Below the pieces are notes generated by a model. That model saw only the letters and a program-made list of their open reading frames with translations, had not been told where the DNA came from and made no database searches. Position numbers and translations under genes: made by a program. This document shows, piece after piece, positions 11,381 to 22,274 of a stretch of 64,000 bases of DNA. Each line of letters starts with the position of its first letter. The stretch's first letter is position 1. The stretch is from the NCBI RefSeq assembly GCF_000003195.3, contig NC_012878.2:20808641-20872640 (forward strand). Reading direction: 5' to 3'. This DNA comes from Sorghum bicolor. Taxonomy: Eukaryota; Streptophyta; Magnoliopsida; Poales; Poaceae.

Positions 11381-12799
11381 CGTCTCATGGGGGGGTGCTG
11401 CTCGGCTCCTCTTACATCTTCACGGATGAGCTTTTCTGCGTCGTCCGCATTGGCATAGTTTTTGGCCATGGCAAGGAGCTCAGTGACCGTGGTCGGCCTT
11501 TTGCGTAGTAGTTTGCTTCTTAATGCTTCGTGGAAGCGTAGGCCCTTGATGAAGGCCGATATAGCCTCGTCGTGAGAAACCTTCGGAATCTTGAGGCGCA
11601 TATCCGAGAAGCGTCGGATGTAGTCACGCAAGGGCTCATTCTTCCTGTCCCTTATCCTTTCGAGGTCGTATTTGTTTCCGGGCTGCTCGCAGGTAGCAAT
11701 GAAATTATCAATAAACGCCTGGCGCAATTCTTCCCAAGAATCGAAAGAGTCCTCGGGTAGACCGAGGAGCCATTGGTGGCCGGCTTGGTTGAGGACGACT
11801 GGGAAGTAGTTTGCCATGACGTGCTCATCCCCTGTAGCTGATCGGACTACGATCTCATAAAGAGTGATCTAGTTCTCGGGATTCTTCTTGCCATCGTACT
11901 TTTTAAGCTTTTCCAGCTTGAAGTTGCGAGGCCATACGACTTGGCGAAGGTGTGAGGAGAACTGCCTTAGGCCGTGGGGGCCATGTGCTGCATCATACTC
12001 AATGCGTCGCACATTTTCATGTACTGTTCGTTCCATAATTCGCCTGTTGATGCGTTCGCGGACATCCTTAGGAGGGATGTTGTGTCGCAGGTCCCGATCT
12101 TGGTTCACTTCCTGACCACGTCTGTGTCTTTGTTCGTGGTAACTGCTAGCGTCCCGATCACGATTGTCGCGATGGGTGTCCCTCTTTCGATTATTGATAG
12201 GTGAACGGCTATGATGGTGCCCACCGGATCGTGGTGAGGTGCGATTGCGATGAGTCTGGTTGGAGGTGACCTCCGTGTAGGAGACGGCTTGGACCTTTTT
12301 GAGCAGAGTAGCGGTCTGTCCCATGGCCATGATCAGATGCGCTCGTATGTTGGATCGAATGTCCTAATATTCTGGAGTGTCGGGAAGGCGATCTAAGTTT
12401 GCCATGGCGACGGCTACATTAGCGCTTGGTGTCTTGTAGACCTACTGATTTCCAACCATGTCGAAAGCATCGCCAAGGTTGTTTGGGGTGAGTTGTCGCT
12501 CCTCGTCTGCTCGTCGTTGGGCTCGGTCGGCGTTGCGCTGCTCTCGCTGCTGTCTTTGCTCGTCGGTTTCGCCTTCGACAACTGGTTCGTCGTTGCTGAT
12601 GTTGAGAACCAGGTCACCTCGTTGGGGTGGAAACACTAGGAAGCAAGAAAACCCCGGGGGGTATGGTGGCAGATCTAAGTCGTAGTCTTCGTCCTCGGGG
12701 TGTAAAACCTCAGTAGGGACAGACCCTGTGCTGGAGTTTGTACTGCTGGACTTGTCTTCTGGCAAAGTGCAGATGGAGACCATATTGACGAAGTGACGG
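11381..12799 (-). pseudogene. D gag, C-terminal two thirds
   Basis: Reading right to left: an acidic then Arg/Gln-rich stretch (12,800-12,440), an Arg/His/Ser-rich linker (12,330-12,000), and a capsid domain near 11,930-11,440 with typical gag motifs (WPRNFKLEKLKKYDG, FDSWEELRQAFIDNF, LRDYIRRFSDMRLKIP, AMAKNYANADDAEKL). Stops break the frame near 12,445 (after GNQ), 12,365 (after PEY) and 11,870 (after KNPEN). A1 follows immediately after the capsid domain, before any zinc knuckle. This is the same protein as the N-terminal part at 20,675-21,249. Confidence 0.85.
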
Positions 12800-13211
12800 T
12801 GTTGACGGTCCTTAATGCTCACATTTAATCGTCAACTAATCATGGAAAAGGATCCAAATACAACTAACACCCAGACTTAGGGATTTATTTGACAGAATTC
12901 TACGAGTTTTGGTATTTGTCTATTTCTACAGGGGCTTATCAGGAAATATGGAAGAAAGGCCCACACGTCGGGTTTACATAGAGATATTAACGTGCCGCAT
13001 AATTTTCTATCATCTAGAAGACTCCAGAAGACACGGGAACGAATGGGAAGCCGAGAGGGCTCAGGGACAGGGCGCCCGCCATACTCCTTAGGGCGCCCGC
13101 CCTACTCCTCAGGGCGCCCGCCCACCTTTTTCCACCAATCACGATCAACCTTGCTGATCGTGCTCCGCCGACCTAAAGGATCAAGGAAAACCGTGCGATT
13201 AATGTTGGTTT

Positions 13212-13492
13212 TGTAACGTCCCGCCTCCACGAGGCCGGGCCCGCTTACATCTGGTAGCTTTTCTAGAATATAGTTAGTCCCCACAGACCAACACTTTGTC
13301 TTTTCTGCACACTTTGTCCTCACTCGCGCGCACCCGGGAAGTACTTCCCGGTCGGTCACCCATCCCTAAATTGCTCTAGGCCAAGCACGCTTAACTTTAG
13401 AGTTCTTTCGAGATGTGCTTCCGGAAAAGAAGTTGCAACTTGTTGGTATGAGTCTCCTATTAATCCTATTAAGCCCTGGGCCGGGTGTTACA
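13212..13492 (-). mobile_element. Cassandra TRIM solo LTR carrying 5S rRNA-derived sequence, TSD GGTTT
   Basis: 281 bp bounded by TGTAAC and GTTACA and flanked by GGTTT on both sides (13,207-13,211; 13,493-13,497). The B 3' LTR shows the empty site. On the minus strand it contains the 5S rRNA A box (AGTTAAGCGTGCTTGG, 13,381-13,396) and C box (GGATGGGTGACC, 13,354-13,365), the hallmark of Cassandra LTRs. The rest of the 5S unit is diverged, so this is not a 5S gene. It could still attract RNA polymerase III factors, but nothing here shows that. Confidence 0.95.
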
Positions 13493-13619
13493 GGTTTGAT
13501 CCGACGGCCCACATTCATCTGAAAAGACTATATAAGCAAGGCCCCCTAGCCCCTGGAGATCATACCTCTTCTACAGAATCAAAGTTAGAGTTTCAATTCT
13601 TCATCCAAGTAGAGAGGAT

Positions 13620-13729
13620 CCCTCTAGTTCATCTAGTTCTAGTTCTAGTTCATCTAGTTCTAGTTCATCTAGTTCTAGTTCCTCTAGTTCTAGTTCCTCT
13701 AGTTCTAGTTCTAGTTCATTCTAGTTGTA
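13620..13729 (+). repeat. CTAGTT/CATCTAGTT microsatellite in B 5' LTR
   Basis: Imperfect tandem TCTAGT units with interspersed TTCATC and TTCCTC, located just downstream of the LTR TATA box. The 3' LTR copy is at 19,923-20,010 with different unit counts, as expected for a slippage-prone repeat. Confidence 0.9.
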
Positions 13730-14397
13730 ATCTAGAAAATAGGGAGAGAGAAGAGGAGAGCAGAGGAAGAGCCGGATCTGTCGGATCTTCCTCAACATTA
13801 TACTTTTGCAGCAACTGGTTCGTTCTTCATCGTTCTCCAAGTTCTTCAATTCATAATTCCTGAGTTCTTTAATTACTTTTATTTACATTCAAGTTATTTA
13901 TTGGATTCCTGGTTGCATCAAGTGCTCTAGTCTTTATAACGCTAGAGTAGTAACTAATAGATTAGACATGGTGTTTAGTCTTGCAATTACCTAGAATTGC
14001 ACCCAATCCCGCGGATTGTTGTGGTAGCACTAGGGTAGTGATAGCCCTAACGGTCGACGTATTCCACCTCGTTCGGATCGGTGTTTGTAGGACCGTAATC
14101 AGAGCTTCCTAGCCCCCTTCTCATCTCTTTCAGTGGTTAGTGTTCTGATGTCCCGAAATAGATAAATCTTGAAGTAATTCTTGATTCTTAGATCAACTAG
14201 AGAACTCTCAGGAAACTTCCTCTCTTCCCAGCAAAAATAATTATATAGTTATCCTTGGGCGATCTTGAATCTTAATTAGTACACTCACGTTCCCTGTGGA
14301 AAATCGATACTCTAGAATACTCCCAGGTGAAAGCTACATTGGTATCCGTGCGCTTGTGGATTTTTCTGTTTGCGTTTAAAATACCCAACAAGCTTTC

Positions 14398-14415
14398 TGG
14401 CGCCGTTGCCGGGGA
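14398..14415 (+). other. B primer binding site (tRNA-Asp type)
   Basis: TGGCGCCGTTGCCGGGGA, 7 bases after the LTR end. From family knowledge this is the tRNA-Asp-complementary site used by Athila-type and some other Ty3/gypsy elements. Confidence 0.85.
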
Positions 14416-16250
14416 ACGGTAGCTGTGCTTGTTTCGAACCAAGTCATCTGTGTATCCTTTTTCTTTTCCTTTTTTATCACACTCACCTTACCATTTTCAC
14501 CAGAACACATGGATTTCACTCCAAGCATTAATGAGCATGGAATTTATTTCATAGCCACTTCATTTGCTCCATGCTCATATGCAACATCTTCCCAATCTAT
14601 TAGTCTCTCCAACATCACCATATTCGAGATCTCCAACCCCCACTTCCTTACTATTTATAAAAAATTTAAAAGGGCGGTTATCGATGCATATGTCTATAAT
14701 AAATATTGTAGATCTCGTTGAGTGGATCTTGATATAGGTCAGCGTTGGAGGGGAAACCACTTCGCCGACATAAATTGATGGTTTCCCAAGGACAAGCTTA
14801 GTGTCCTAAAATAAGCACTGATCAGATCGTAACATAAGCTTTTAATTATTTACAACATTACCTTGTGTATTGAGCATATAAAGATAATTGTAAAAAATTC
14901 CTTCGGGTATTCTTGTCACTAACCTTTCTAGGATTGGAGCAAGAAGATCGGATGAATGACAAGCACAAGGTATGTCTAACCAATCATCATACAACATTGA
15001 ATTAAATTCATCCAAACTTGAATTTTGCAAAATTCAAGCTTGGGGAGTACTTTACATAAAATATCCTTTGCCATGTTGCTATGTTGGTTGTCCCTACCTT
15101 TGAGACATGCTCAATTTGTTAAATACTAATCACACTACTTCATCTCCATTTGAGTAGATCTCTATAAATGCTCTCATGCTACCTTTATTTGCTTTAGTAT
15201 AAGTCTAGGTTTGGAGTAGTTTCATTTATCTCTTAATAAAGCATGGTGTTTAGTTTAGGAATGATGATCTTACTTCCAAGGGATTTTAAATTAAGCATGG
15301 TGCTTAGGTTAAAATGCCCTCCTATATCAAATTAGACATGGTGTCTAGGTTGATTTTTGAGCCGATAGTATGCTATAGTAGATATTGGATATTTTGTTGG
15401 ACTAACCCCTGCAGGAAAACTTTCAATATCGACCTGGGAAGTCCTGAGATAAACTCACATTGGAGACAAAAAGAGAGACAAATAAAGTTTAACAATTTAC
15501 ACAAGGAAGGCATAGCTCACAAGAGATGATCCATGGAGGCTGCCACAAACACGATGCACAACCGCTAAGAAAGGAAAGCTTCCACAAGGTGATATTGTAC
15601 CATCACTCTTCAAGTAAGGTAGCATCTTAAGGTACTTGACTATCACTTTTATAAGCTTCTCCTTAGTTCTAGCGTTCACATGAATAAAAGAGACAAACAT
15701 GTATGATTTACAACCCTAGATTAACCAGCCCAATCGATTCAACATGTTTAGTCCTTCCACCTTTGTGATCCCATACTCCTAATCTTATGAGCTAAAATGT
15801 TGCACATGCAATCTTTGGAAGATATATATAAAAAAAGATAAGTATAGATAGATTATCTTTCCATTAGGTTGAGCAATCTGATCTGACAAATGTTTTAAAT
15901 GCTATACTCATGATCTTATTATCCATCAACTTTGTCTTGCTCACTATGCTTGAGGTTAGAGAAGAACAAATACACTTTTGGTTCTGTTGGTGTTTTCCAC
16001 CAACAGGGCCCATGCACTTGATCTCTGCCTTGTCTCCTTGGGCAGGTACACTTTGAGCAAAATATGAAGGAGTTTTACAACTCCCAGACTCCACCAAGTG
16101 AAGAACCTGGATCTACGAGCACAAACACATTGGAGATACTAGACACTCAGGCAATCACTGCCCTGAGATGCTTGAGGACGTAAACTACATCAACAACTAC
16201 TACTACTACCGTCCTCAACAAAATCAAGGTTGGAAACAATAGAGGCCTAA
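14416..16250 (+). other. B 5' interior, degenerate gag region, no intact gene
   Basis: AT-rich with only short frames. Between 15,241 and 15,350 a short phrase of the form RGCATGGTGYTTAGG recurs three times. Near 16,200-16,245 there is a Tyr-rich then Gln-rich stretch (YYYRPQQNQGWKQ) resembling the end of an Athila gag. Confidence 0.5.
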
Positions 16251-16255
16251 CTACT

Positions 16256-17001
16256 CAGGACGCCCCGTCATCCCGATCTCCATCGGCATGGTGGACTTCC
16301 CAGAAGCACTCTGCGACTTTGGCTCCAGCGTCAACATTATGCCTAGGGTACTCTATGAAAAATTCTTTACACATCCTTTACTAGAAACAGCCATGTGTTT
16401 GCAGCTTGTAGATCGGACAATAAGTTCTCAAAGGGAATATTGAAGAACCTCTGCGTCCGAGTTGGTACTTTGTACGCCCCAGCAGACTTCGTGGTGATAG
16501 AAACCGGTACTTATAAGAGGGCACCCATCATCCTAGGGAGGCCATTCCTGAACACCTCGGGAGCTGTCAGCAACACTAGTGCTGCCAAGATCAGTTTCTA
16601 CATCAAGGGGAGGAAGGAGACGTTTTCCTTCAAGAACAAGACAACACAAATCTCAGAGCAATCCCGACATGAACCAAGGAAGAGGACCAACAGGAGGAAC
16701 AGGAACAAGCCAATATGGACCAAGTCAGCTAAGACGGTCACTGCAGTTCAAGGAGGTCAAGACCGTCGACTTAAGTCACCGTTCCTGACCAAAAAGGATG
16801 ACCCACCTCCAGATGGCAGATCAGACATTCCGAAGGGTTGAAGGTTATTGACATGGGAGAAGAAGAGTATGATCATCCCATCATCCTTGGGAGACCGTTC
16901 CTCAGCACCGTTAAAGCAATCATCTACATTAGAATCGGAGAAGTCCACATGCACTTCCCCTTTGAGAAGGTACGCCACTATTTTACTGACAGGTCAGGAT
17001 A
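16256..17001 (+). pseudogene. B retropepsin remnants, Athila type, with duplicated C-terminal motif
   Basis: Near 16,290-16,350 a protease active site reads CDFGSSVNIMP, followed by an AMCLQL segment. After a frameshift, 16,395-16,841 continues with LCVRVGTLYAPADFVV and IILGRPFLNTSGA, the conserved glycine-rich end of retropepsins. A second copy of that end, in another frame, occurs at about 16,850-17,001 (HPIILGRPFLSTV ... HFPFEKV). Two ILGRPFL motifs 330 bp apart suggest an internal duplication or recombination between two Athila-like templates. No downstream RT is present. Confidence 0.75.
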
Positions 17002-19408
17002 AGAAGAAGAAGACGCAACCACAACCAGAGGAGGCAAATTATCAAGGACGGATGGGCAGACTACGAAGGAGAAGTGGTAAGGTCTGAAGACATACAACTT
17101 GAACAGAACTGTCCTGAGGAGACCGTAGCACCGAGTCTGGTGTGGAGAGAGAATATAGTTATACATGAAGAGCATGTGCCGCCGGAACCACCGACTACGC
17201 CATTAAACGAATCCCAGGACGACTGAGGAAATAGAGAGTCCTGTTCGAAAGACTTAAAAACACCGAACGCCTTGCCAAGAGGTAAACTTGGTAGTTATCC
17301 TTTTCCTTTCAATTATTTAAAATAATTTGCGTAGTTAATCAGGTTCATATCATCTCAAAAAAGAAAATAAAAAGGTTAAAATTAGTAAGCCCCATGTGAG
17401 TATGCTCATGGCATAAAACCCATAAGTACATTCACTGTGGTGGCGTGAAAATAAAATACATATATTCCTGTCCTATAAAAATGAAAATATAAAATAAATT
17501 AATGATCCTACCAAAGAGAGTAATATTTATTAGAGGAAGTTCAACATGATAACGGCTAAGAGATTTTATTCTAACACTTAACTAGTTTCACAAAGCTTTG
17601 TTGTCTATTTGAGCTCCACAGAATTCAAGGATCAAAGAAGACTAGCAGACGGAGGACATCTTAATCGTTGTCAAGGTGCTGCCGACATTCAAATACACCT
17701 CCGCCACCAGCTAGTTACATCAGAAGAAATTACATCAAAATCCAGCTTGGGGGAGAGCACCCCCATTTATCCAGCTAAGTGTTCTACTCACGTTTATACT
17801 TTACTCAAATAATAAAAGATGCATAATCATAAAAACCCAAATAAAGATTTTTGTGCTTATATGTATATCTTTGCTTAGTTTGCTAAATAAATAAATAAAT
17901 AAAGTTTGCTATGAACTCTCATGATAAGCTCTCACATGGAAATGATAAATAGTTGCTCTGCCATGACTAGTTCTCAAAATTGAAATGTTTCAAGTTTAGG
18001 CATGACTGTTATTAATTAAGATTTGCTCTAAACCTGAACTTGTGGGAAGAATACTTGATCTAAAGTCTAAGTCGTTAACGGATACGATATGGGAAGGTTG
18101 AGCTGCTGTTTATCTGTTCCTAGAGATGCTAGAATTCTGGAGAATTTTTATCTTTGAAAATCTTTAAAATGTTGCATGATGAGTTCCTGTATGATGAGAG
18201 TTTAAATTCCTACCACAGCCATATATACATGCTTGCTAGACTTTGAGCCACACATTTACTTTCTACTGCTTATGAGCATTGAGTGTGGTCAAGCTGTGTA
18301 GACCCTTAGGAGCTTGTCATGTGGTTAAATCAAGATTCACTCGCACGTTCACTCACACATGCTGCTTCTACTCCGGAAGTACGCATCCACATACATCCAC
18401 TCCTTTCCATCTCCAGATTCACCCAAAATATATTATACTCCTATCTAGGAGAGAATAGCCAAAAAGATTATCCTATCCCTGTTATTCCCTGTGAAATAAA
18501 TGCTCGAGATATTTTGGTTACTACCACTTGCTACATTATTCCAGGAGGCTGAGTGCTCTGAAAAAAAGTGAATACGAGGAAATAAAAAGGGGCAAGTGCC
18601 CGGAACCTCGAAAAAAAAGAAAAAGAAAAAGAGAGACGAGAGGTAAAAATGGACAAGTGTCTGACAGTAGAATTAGGGGTACAAGATACCCACCTGAGAC
18701 AAAAGAAAAAGAAAATATAGAGCATCTCATTCTCCTCAAAAAGTTTCAAAAGAGCAAGAAAGGTATGTATCCCCTCAAAAGAGCACAAGTAGAATTAGAC
18801 GTTCACCATTGTTATCACCATCATCACCATACACCATTCACTCGCCACACATGCACATCTTGATTTGACATATTGACTTGTTCTTCTCGATCCATGGTTT
18901 GACTACGCAATAAATGTCTTGTAAGTATGTATTAGCTGTCTCCCTCCTATGAGCTCCAGATATCAAAACCTTATTAGAGTAGGGTGAGAGAGAAGGCAAT
19001 GCCACTATGCCTCATACCAAAAATACCACATACTTTGAGAGAAGGCGTACACCATTACTGCCTTGGTAAGGATCCAGAAATACCACGAGAGACTAGAGAG
19101 AGTCATACAAGGAATCTCTGAGTTTTATTTGAAAATCTGCAAAAACTCCAGAGCTATAGTTAATCAAAGAACAAGAGACATGGCGCTTGACTAGACCGTT
19201 CTATCTTTTAACTGCTCAAGACACAAGTGACGGTTACAAGCCCCATGGTGGAAGGTAAAATGAGTAAGTTAAAATCTTAATAGTTTACCCTAACCCAGAG
19301 ATGAGATCTTGTTTGAACGCATGTGTACCTTTAAGGCATGAAACCACTGCAGAAACTCTTGAGTTCATCTTTGCAAAGGGACGAGCAAAGGTTAAGCTTG
19401 GGGGAGCT
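17002..19408 (+). other. B 3' interior without recognisable genes, ending in a purine tract
   Basis: AT-rich and non-coding by all frames. It includes an AAATAAATAAAT run near 17,884, a purine-rich block at about 18,560-18,760, and the phrase AAGCTTGGGGGAG twice (near 17,748 and 19,394). The second is the polypurine tract next to the 3' LTR. Confidence 0.65.
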
Positions 19409-20674
19409 TGTTGATGGTCCTTAATGCTCACATTTAACCGTCAACTAATCATGGAAAAGGATCCAAATACAACTAACACCCAGACTTAGGGTTTTATCTG
19501 ACAAAATTCCACGAGTTTTGGTGTTTGTCTAATTCTGCAGGGGGTTATCAGGAAATACGGAAGAAAGGCCCACGCGTCGGGTTTACATAGAGATATTAAT
19601 GTGCCGTGCAATTTTCTATCATCTAGAAGACTCCAGAAGATACGGGAACGAACGGGAAGCCGAGAGGGCTCAGGGACAGGGCGCCCGCCCTACTCCTTAG
19701 GGCGCCCGCCCACCTTTTTCCACCAATCACGATCAACCTTGCGGATCGTGCTCCACCGACCTAAAGGAACAAGGAAAACCGTGCGATTGATGTCGGTTTG
19801 ATCCGACGGCCCAGATTCATCTGAAAAGACTATATAAGCAAGGCCCCCTAGCCCCTGGAGATCATACCTCTTCTACAGAATCAAAGTTAGGGTTTCAATT
19901 CTTCACCCAAGTAGAGAGGATCCCTCTAGTTCATCTAGTTCTAGTTCTAGTTCATCTAGTTCTAGTTCCTCTAGTTCTAGTTCTAGTTCTAGTTCTAGTT
20001 CGTTCTAGTTGTAATCTAGAAAATAGGGAGAGAGAAGAGGAGATCAGAGGAAGAGCCGGATCTGTCGGATCTTCCTCAACATTATACTTTTGCAGCAACT
20101 GGTTTGTTCTTCATCGTTCTCCAAGTTCTTCAATTCATAATTCCTGAGTTCTTTAATTACTTTTATTTACATTCAAGTTATTTATTGGATTCCTGCTTGC
20201 ATCAAGTGCTCTAGTCTTTATAACGCTAGAGTAGTAATTAATAGATTAGACGTGGTGTTTAGTCTTGCAATTACCTAGAATTGCACCCAATCTTGCGGAT
20301 TGTTGTGGTAGCCCTAGGGAAGTGACAGCCCTAACGGTCGACGTATTCCACCTCGTTCGCATCGGTATTTGAAGGACCGTAGTCAGAGCTTCCTAGCCCC
20401 CTTCTCATCTCTTTATGTGGTTAGTGTTCTGATGTCACAAAATAGATAATCTTGAAGTAATTTTTGATTCTTGGATCAACTAGAGAACTGTCAGGAAACT
20501 TCCTCTCTTCCCACCAAAAATAATTATATAGTTATCCTTGGGCGATCTTGAATCTTAATTAGTACACTCACGTTCCCTGTGGAAAAATCGATACTCTGGA
20601 ATACTCCTGGGTGAAAGCTACATCGGTATCCGTGCGCTTGCGGATTTTTCTGTTTGCGTTTAAAATACCCAACA
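19409..20674 (+). repeat. B 3' LTR (1,266 bp)
   Basis: Starts TGTTGATGG and ends ATACCCAACA. TATATAAG is at 19,831-19,838 and the CTAGTT array at 19,923-20,010. It gives the empty Cassandra site (GTCGGTTTGATCC). Flanked on the right by TSD GACGG. Confidence 0.93.
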
Positions 20675-21249
20675 GACGGGCTGCTCGCCTGTTCTGGCTC
20701 AGCGATGAGCCCATATTCCCGAATAGGGATTGGGTGTGCCACGAAAACTGATCGGCCACGTTGCTCAGACCATGAGGGAAGTTCAGGTCTGGGCAGCCTG
20801 TCTTGAGCTTGACAGTTCGTCCCGCGGAGGTCGATGTTATCGTCAGGGATGTCTCCAGTCGTTCGCGTGTGGCGACACGAGTTGGTCGACGGGAGTCGAA
20901 AAAAATTGATGTTGCCGCCTGATCGGGCTTGCGTGAAATCGAATCCACCAGGTTGGAGGCTTCGAGAAGTTTGTGGTCGGCGCGATCGAGGGCTTGAAGG
21001 AGATCCGAGTTATCGACCCGCTTTGCCCTGTAGCGAGGGAGCGGAGGTCGAGTCCTCGAAGTCGGCGTGATCAGAGTCAACGCCTCTGCTGGCCCAGATT
21101 GGATCTGGGTTTCTTCTAGAGTTGTGGTTGTAAGGGCATCGCCGCGAGTTGTCCAAGTGATCTGCCCGACGGTGAACGTGAGACCTTCAGCCACAGCCAC
21201 GGAAGCTGGGACGATGAACATCTTGTTCGTCTGGAAGCTGTACGCACAC
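20675..21249 (-). pseudogene. D gag, N-terminal part
   Basis: The minus-strand frame begins just inside the primer site (MFIVPASVAVAEGLTF near 21,220) and runs through a Thr/Arg-rich region typical of gypsy gag leaders (TPTSRTRPPLPRYRAKRV, LLQALDRADHKLLEA) to 20,675, where element B enters. It continues at 12,799. The function would be the N-terminal part of the structural protein. No enzymatic motif. Confidence 0.75.
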
Positions 21250-21267
21250 CCCCTACCTGGCGCGCCA
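21250..21267 (-). other. D primer binding site
   Basis: On the minus strand TGGCGCGCCAGGTAGGGG, one base from the LTR. It is identical to the primer site of element C at 53,415-53,432. Confidence 0.88.
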
Positions 21268-21268
21268 C

Positions 21269-21728
21269 TGTCGATGAAAGCTAGTCGGCAGTCTACCTTG
21301 GGGTGTACCCACGGTAGTAGTTTATCGGCAGATAGGTGCGCAAGCTATGAACTCGATGGTGACACAAGACACGGACAAGGTTTTTATCCAGGTTCGGCCG
21401 CCGTGTGGGCGTAACACCTACGTCCTATGTCTGATTGTATTGCTATGGATTGTGTTGAGTTGAGATGTGCTAGGGGTCCCTTGCCTCTCTTTATATAGTC
21501 CAGAGGGTAGGGTTACCGATCTGGAAACTAATCCTAGTCGGTTACAATTGCCATAGATAACATGATATCAATTCCTATTCTAACCGACTAGAATCTGGCT
21601 TGATCTTCGCGTCTTATTTCCTTGCGTGAGACTCCGAGCAGTTGGATCAAGCCTCAAACTGTCTCGTGATGGGCCAAGCCTCCTGGCCCAAGTCTAGCCG
21701 TAAGGGTATAGGGGTTTATACCCCCACA
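21269..21728 (-). repeat. D 5' LTR (about 460 bp)
   Basis: Minus-strand start TGTGGGGGTATAAACCCC and end ...TCGACA next to the primer site. A TATATAA box (minus) is near 21,491. The outer boundary at 21,728 is set by the TGTG terminus and by the change to PMD-coding sequence. No partner LTR in the window. Confidence 0.75.
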
Positions 21729-21854
21729 CCAACCTCCTTCATTACTGAGTCATACAAGTTATGGTGGCAAGAGTGGAAGGGACAATTATTTGCAGCATCT
21801 ACCCATATGTATCGGCATCTGATCGACCCCGAGCACATCATCCTCGATGACTCA
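21729..21854 (+). pseudogene. Fragment of a third plant mobile domain gene, end of its PMD exon
   Basis: Translation gives SFITESYKLWWQEWKGQLF, then MYRHLIDPEHIILDDS. This matches the C-terminal end of exon 2 of the A-family antisense gene (FITQAYKLWWAEWKENLF; MIDPEYEVPDDT), but is clearly diverged. The frame ends at GACTCA|GTAAGT, a splice donor at the same codon position as in A1 and A2. The upstream part was cut off by insertion of D. It is probably the antisense gene of an older Tat-like element (here called E), although a host PMD gene cannot be excluded. Confidence 0.7.
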
Positions 21855-21884
21855 GTAAGTTTCTCTTAACTCTAGTTTTACTTT

Positions 21885-22082
21885 ATTGACACCAAATTTG
21901 ACCATTTGTCTTATTCAAAAATTTGTGCAAAATTTTATTTTTTGTCATTGCTTGGTTTATTAACAAAAGTTCTACAAGAATAACTTAAATTTGACTCTGT
22001 TTGCACAAATTTTTAGAATAAGACGAGTGTCAAACTTGAGATAAAAAGAGTCAAACAGTCTTATAATTTGAGATGGAGGGAG
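21885..22082. mobile_element. Truncated Stowaway-like MITE
   Basis: The right end reads TTGAGATGGAGGGAG followed by TA, the classic Stowaway terminus and target. Inverted-repeat arms are seen around GTCTTATTCAAAAATTTGTGC (21,917 on) and GCACAAATTTTTAGAATAAGAC (22,002 on). The left terminal repeat is absent, so the left boundary is approximate. It lies in the presumed intron after the PMD exon. Confidence 0.65.
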
Positions 22083-22274
22083 TATTTTCGATTTTGTATT
22101 TTATCTTTTTTCTTTAATATCCATTTCCCCTCCCTTTCTCACTATCCTCTCTCTTTGCCTTATCTGTTCTCTCCTACCGCATGCTCTTCTTCCTCCCCAC
22201 CAGTGCTCCATACCATGGGGACCCCGTGGAGCTACCTCCCTGGAACTTGCCTACGCGGATCTGCTGACCCGGCA
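22083..22274. other. Unassigned sequence between MITE and element F
   Basis: Pyrimidine-rich and non-coding. It could be the remainder of the PMD-gene intron. The last five bases, CGGCA (22,270-22,274), would be the left TSD of element F; the partner is beyond the window. Confidence 0.4.

Larger units (their letters stand above)
12800..14390 (+). repeat. B 5' LTR (1,591 bp including a 281-bp insertion)
   Basis: Matches the 3' LTR apart from the Cassandra solo LTR with its TSD and small indels, including one missing copy of a GGGCGCCCGCC-type repeat in the 3' LTR. A promoter-like TATATAAG lies at 13,529-13,536. Downstream of it is the CTAGTT microsatellite. The open frame at 12,909-13,091 is not a gene: it is LTR sequence also present in solo LTR S. 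Confidence 0.93.
12800..20674 (+). mobile_element. Element B: non-autonomous Athila-like LTR retrotransposon, TSD GACGG
   Basis: LTRs at 12,800-14,390 and 19,409-20,674 begin TGTTGA and end CAACA. The TSD GACGG is perfect (12,795-12,799 and 20,675-20,679). The primer site follows the 5' LTR by 7 bases and a purine tract precedes the 3' LTR. Only protease remnants are recognisable; no RT, RNase H or integrase is found in the 5.0 kb interior, so B would depend on another element. It lies in gag of element D. The 5' LTR is longer because of a Cassandra insertion. Confidence 0.92.
11381..21728 (-). mobile_element. Element D: minus-strand Ty3/gypsy remnant, interrupted by B and flanked by A1
   Basis: Seen parts, in element order: 5' LTR (21,728-21,269), primer site (21,267-21,250), gag N-terminal region (to 20,675), then after removal of B the gag remainder (12,799-11,381). 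A1 then interrupts it, and the rest of D (pol, 3' LTR) is presumably upstream of the window. The primer site is the same 18-mer as in element C, so D and C are related gypsy families. The 5 bp after the LTR, CCAAC at 21,729, would be D's TSD. The partner is not visible. Confidence 0.85.

Noticed and set aside
12909..13091. Short ORF seen also at 19,601-19,801 and 55,113-55,424
   Set aside because: The similarity reflects shared LTR sequence of B and S, not a conserved protein; frames shift between copies.
13354..13440. Possible 5S rRNA gene
   Set aside because: A and C boxes match but the unit is diverged and lies within a TRIM LTR with its own TSD, so it is Cassandra-derived sequence.
17881..17902. 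AAATAAATAAAT run and other short direct repeats as a CRISPR-like or regulatory array
   Set aside because: Simple microsatellite in AT-rich plant DNA with no spacers or associated genes.
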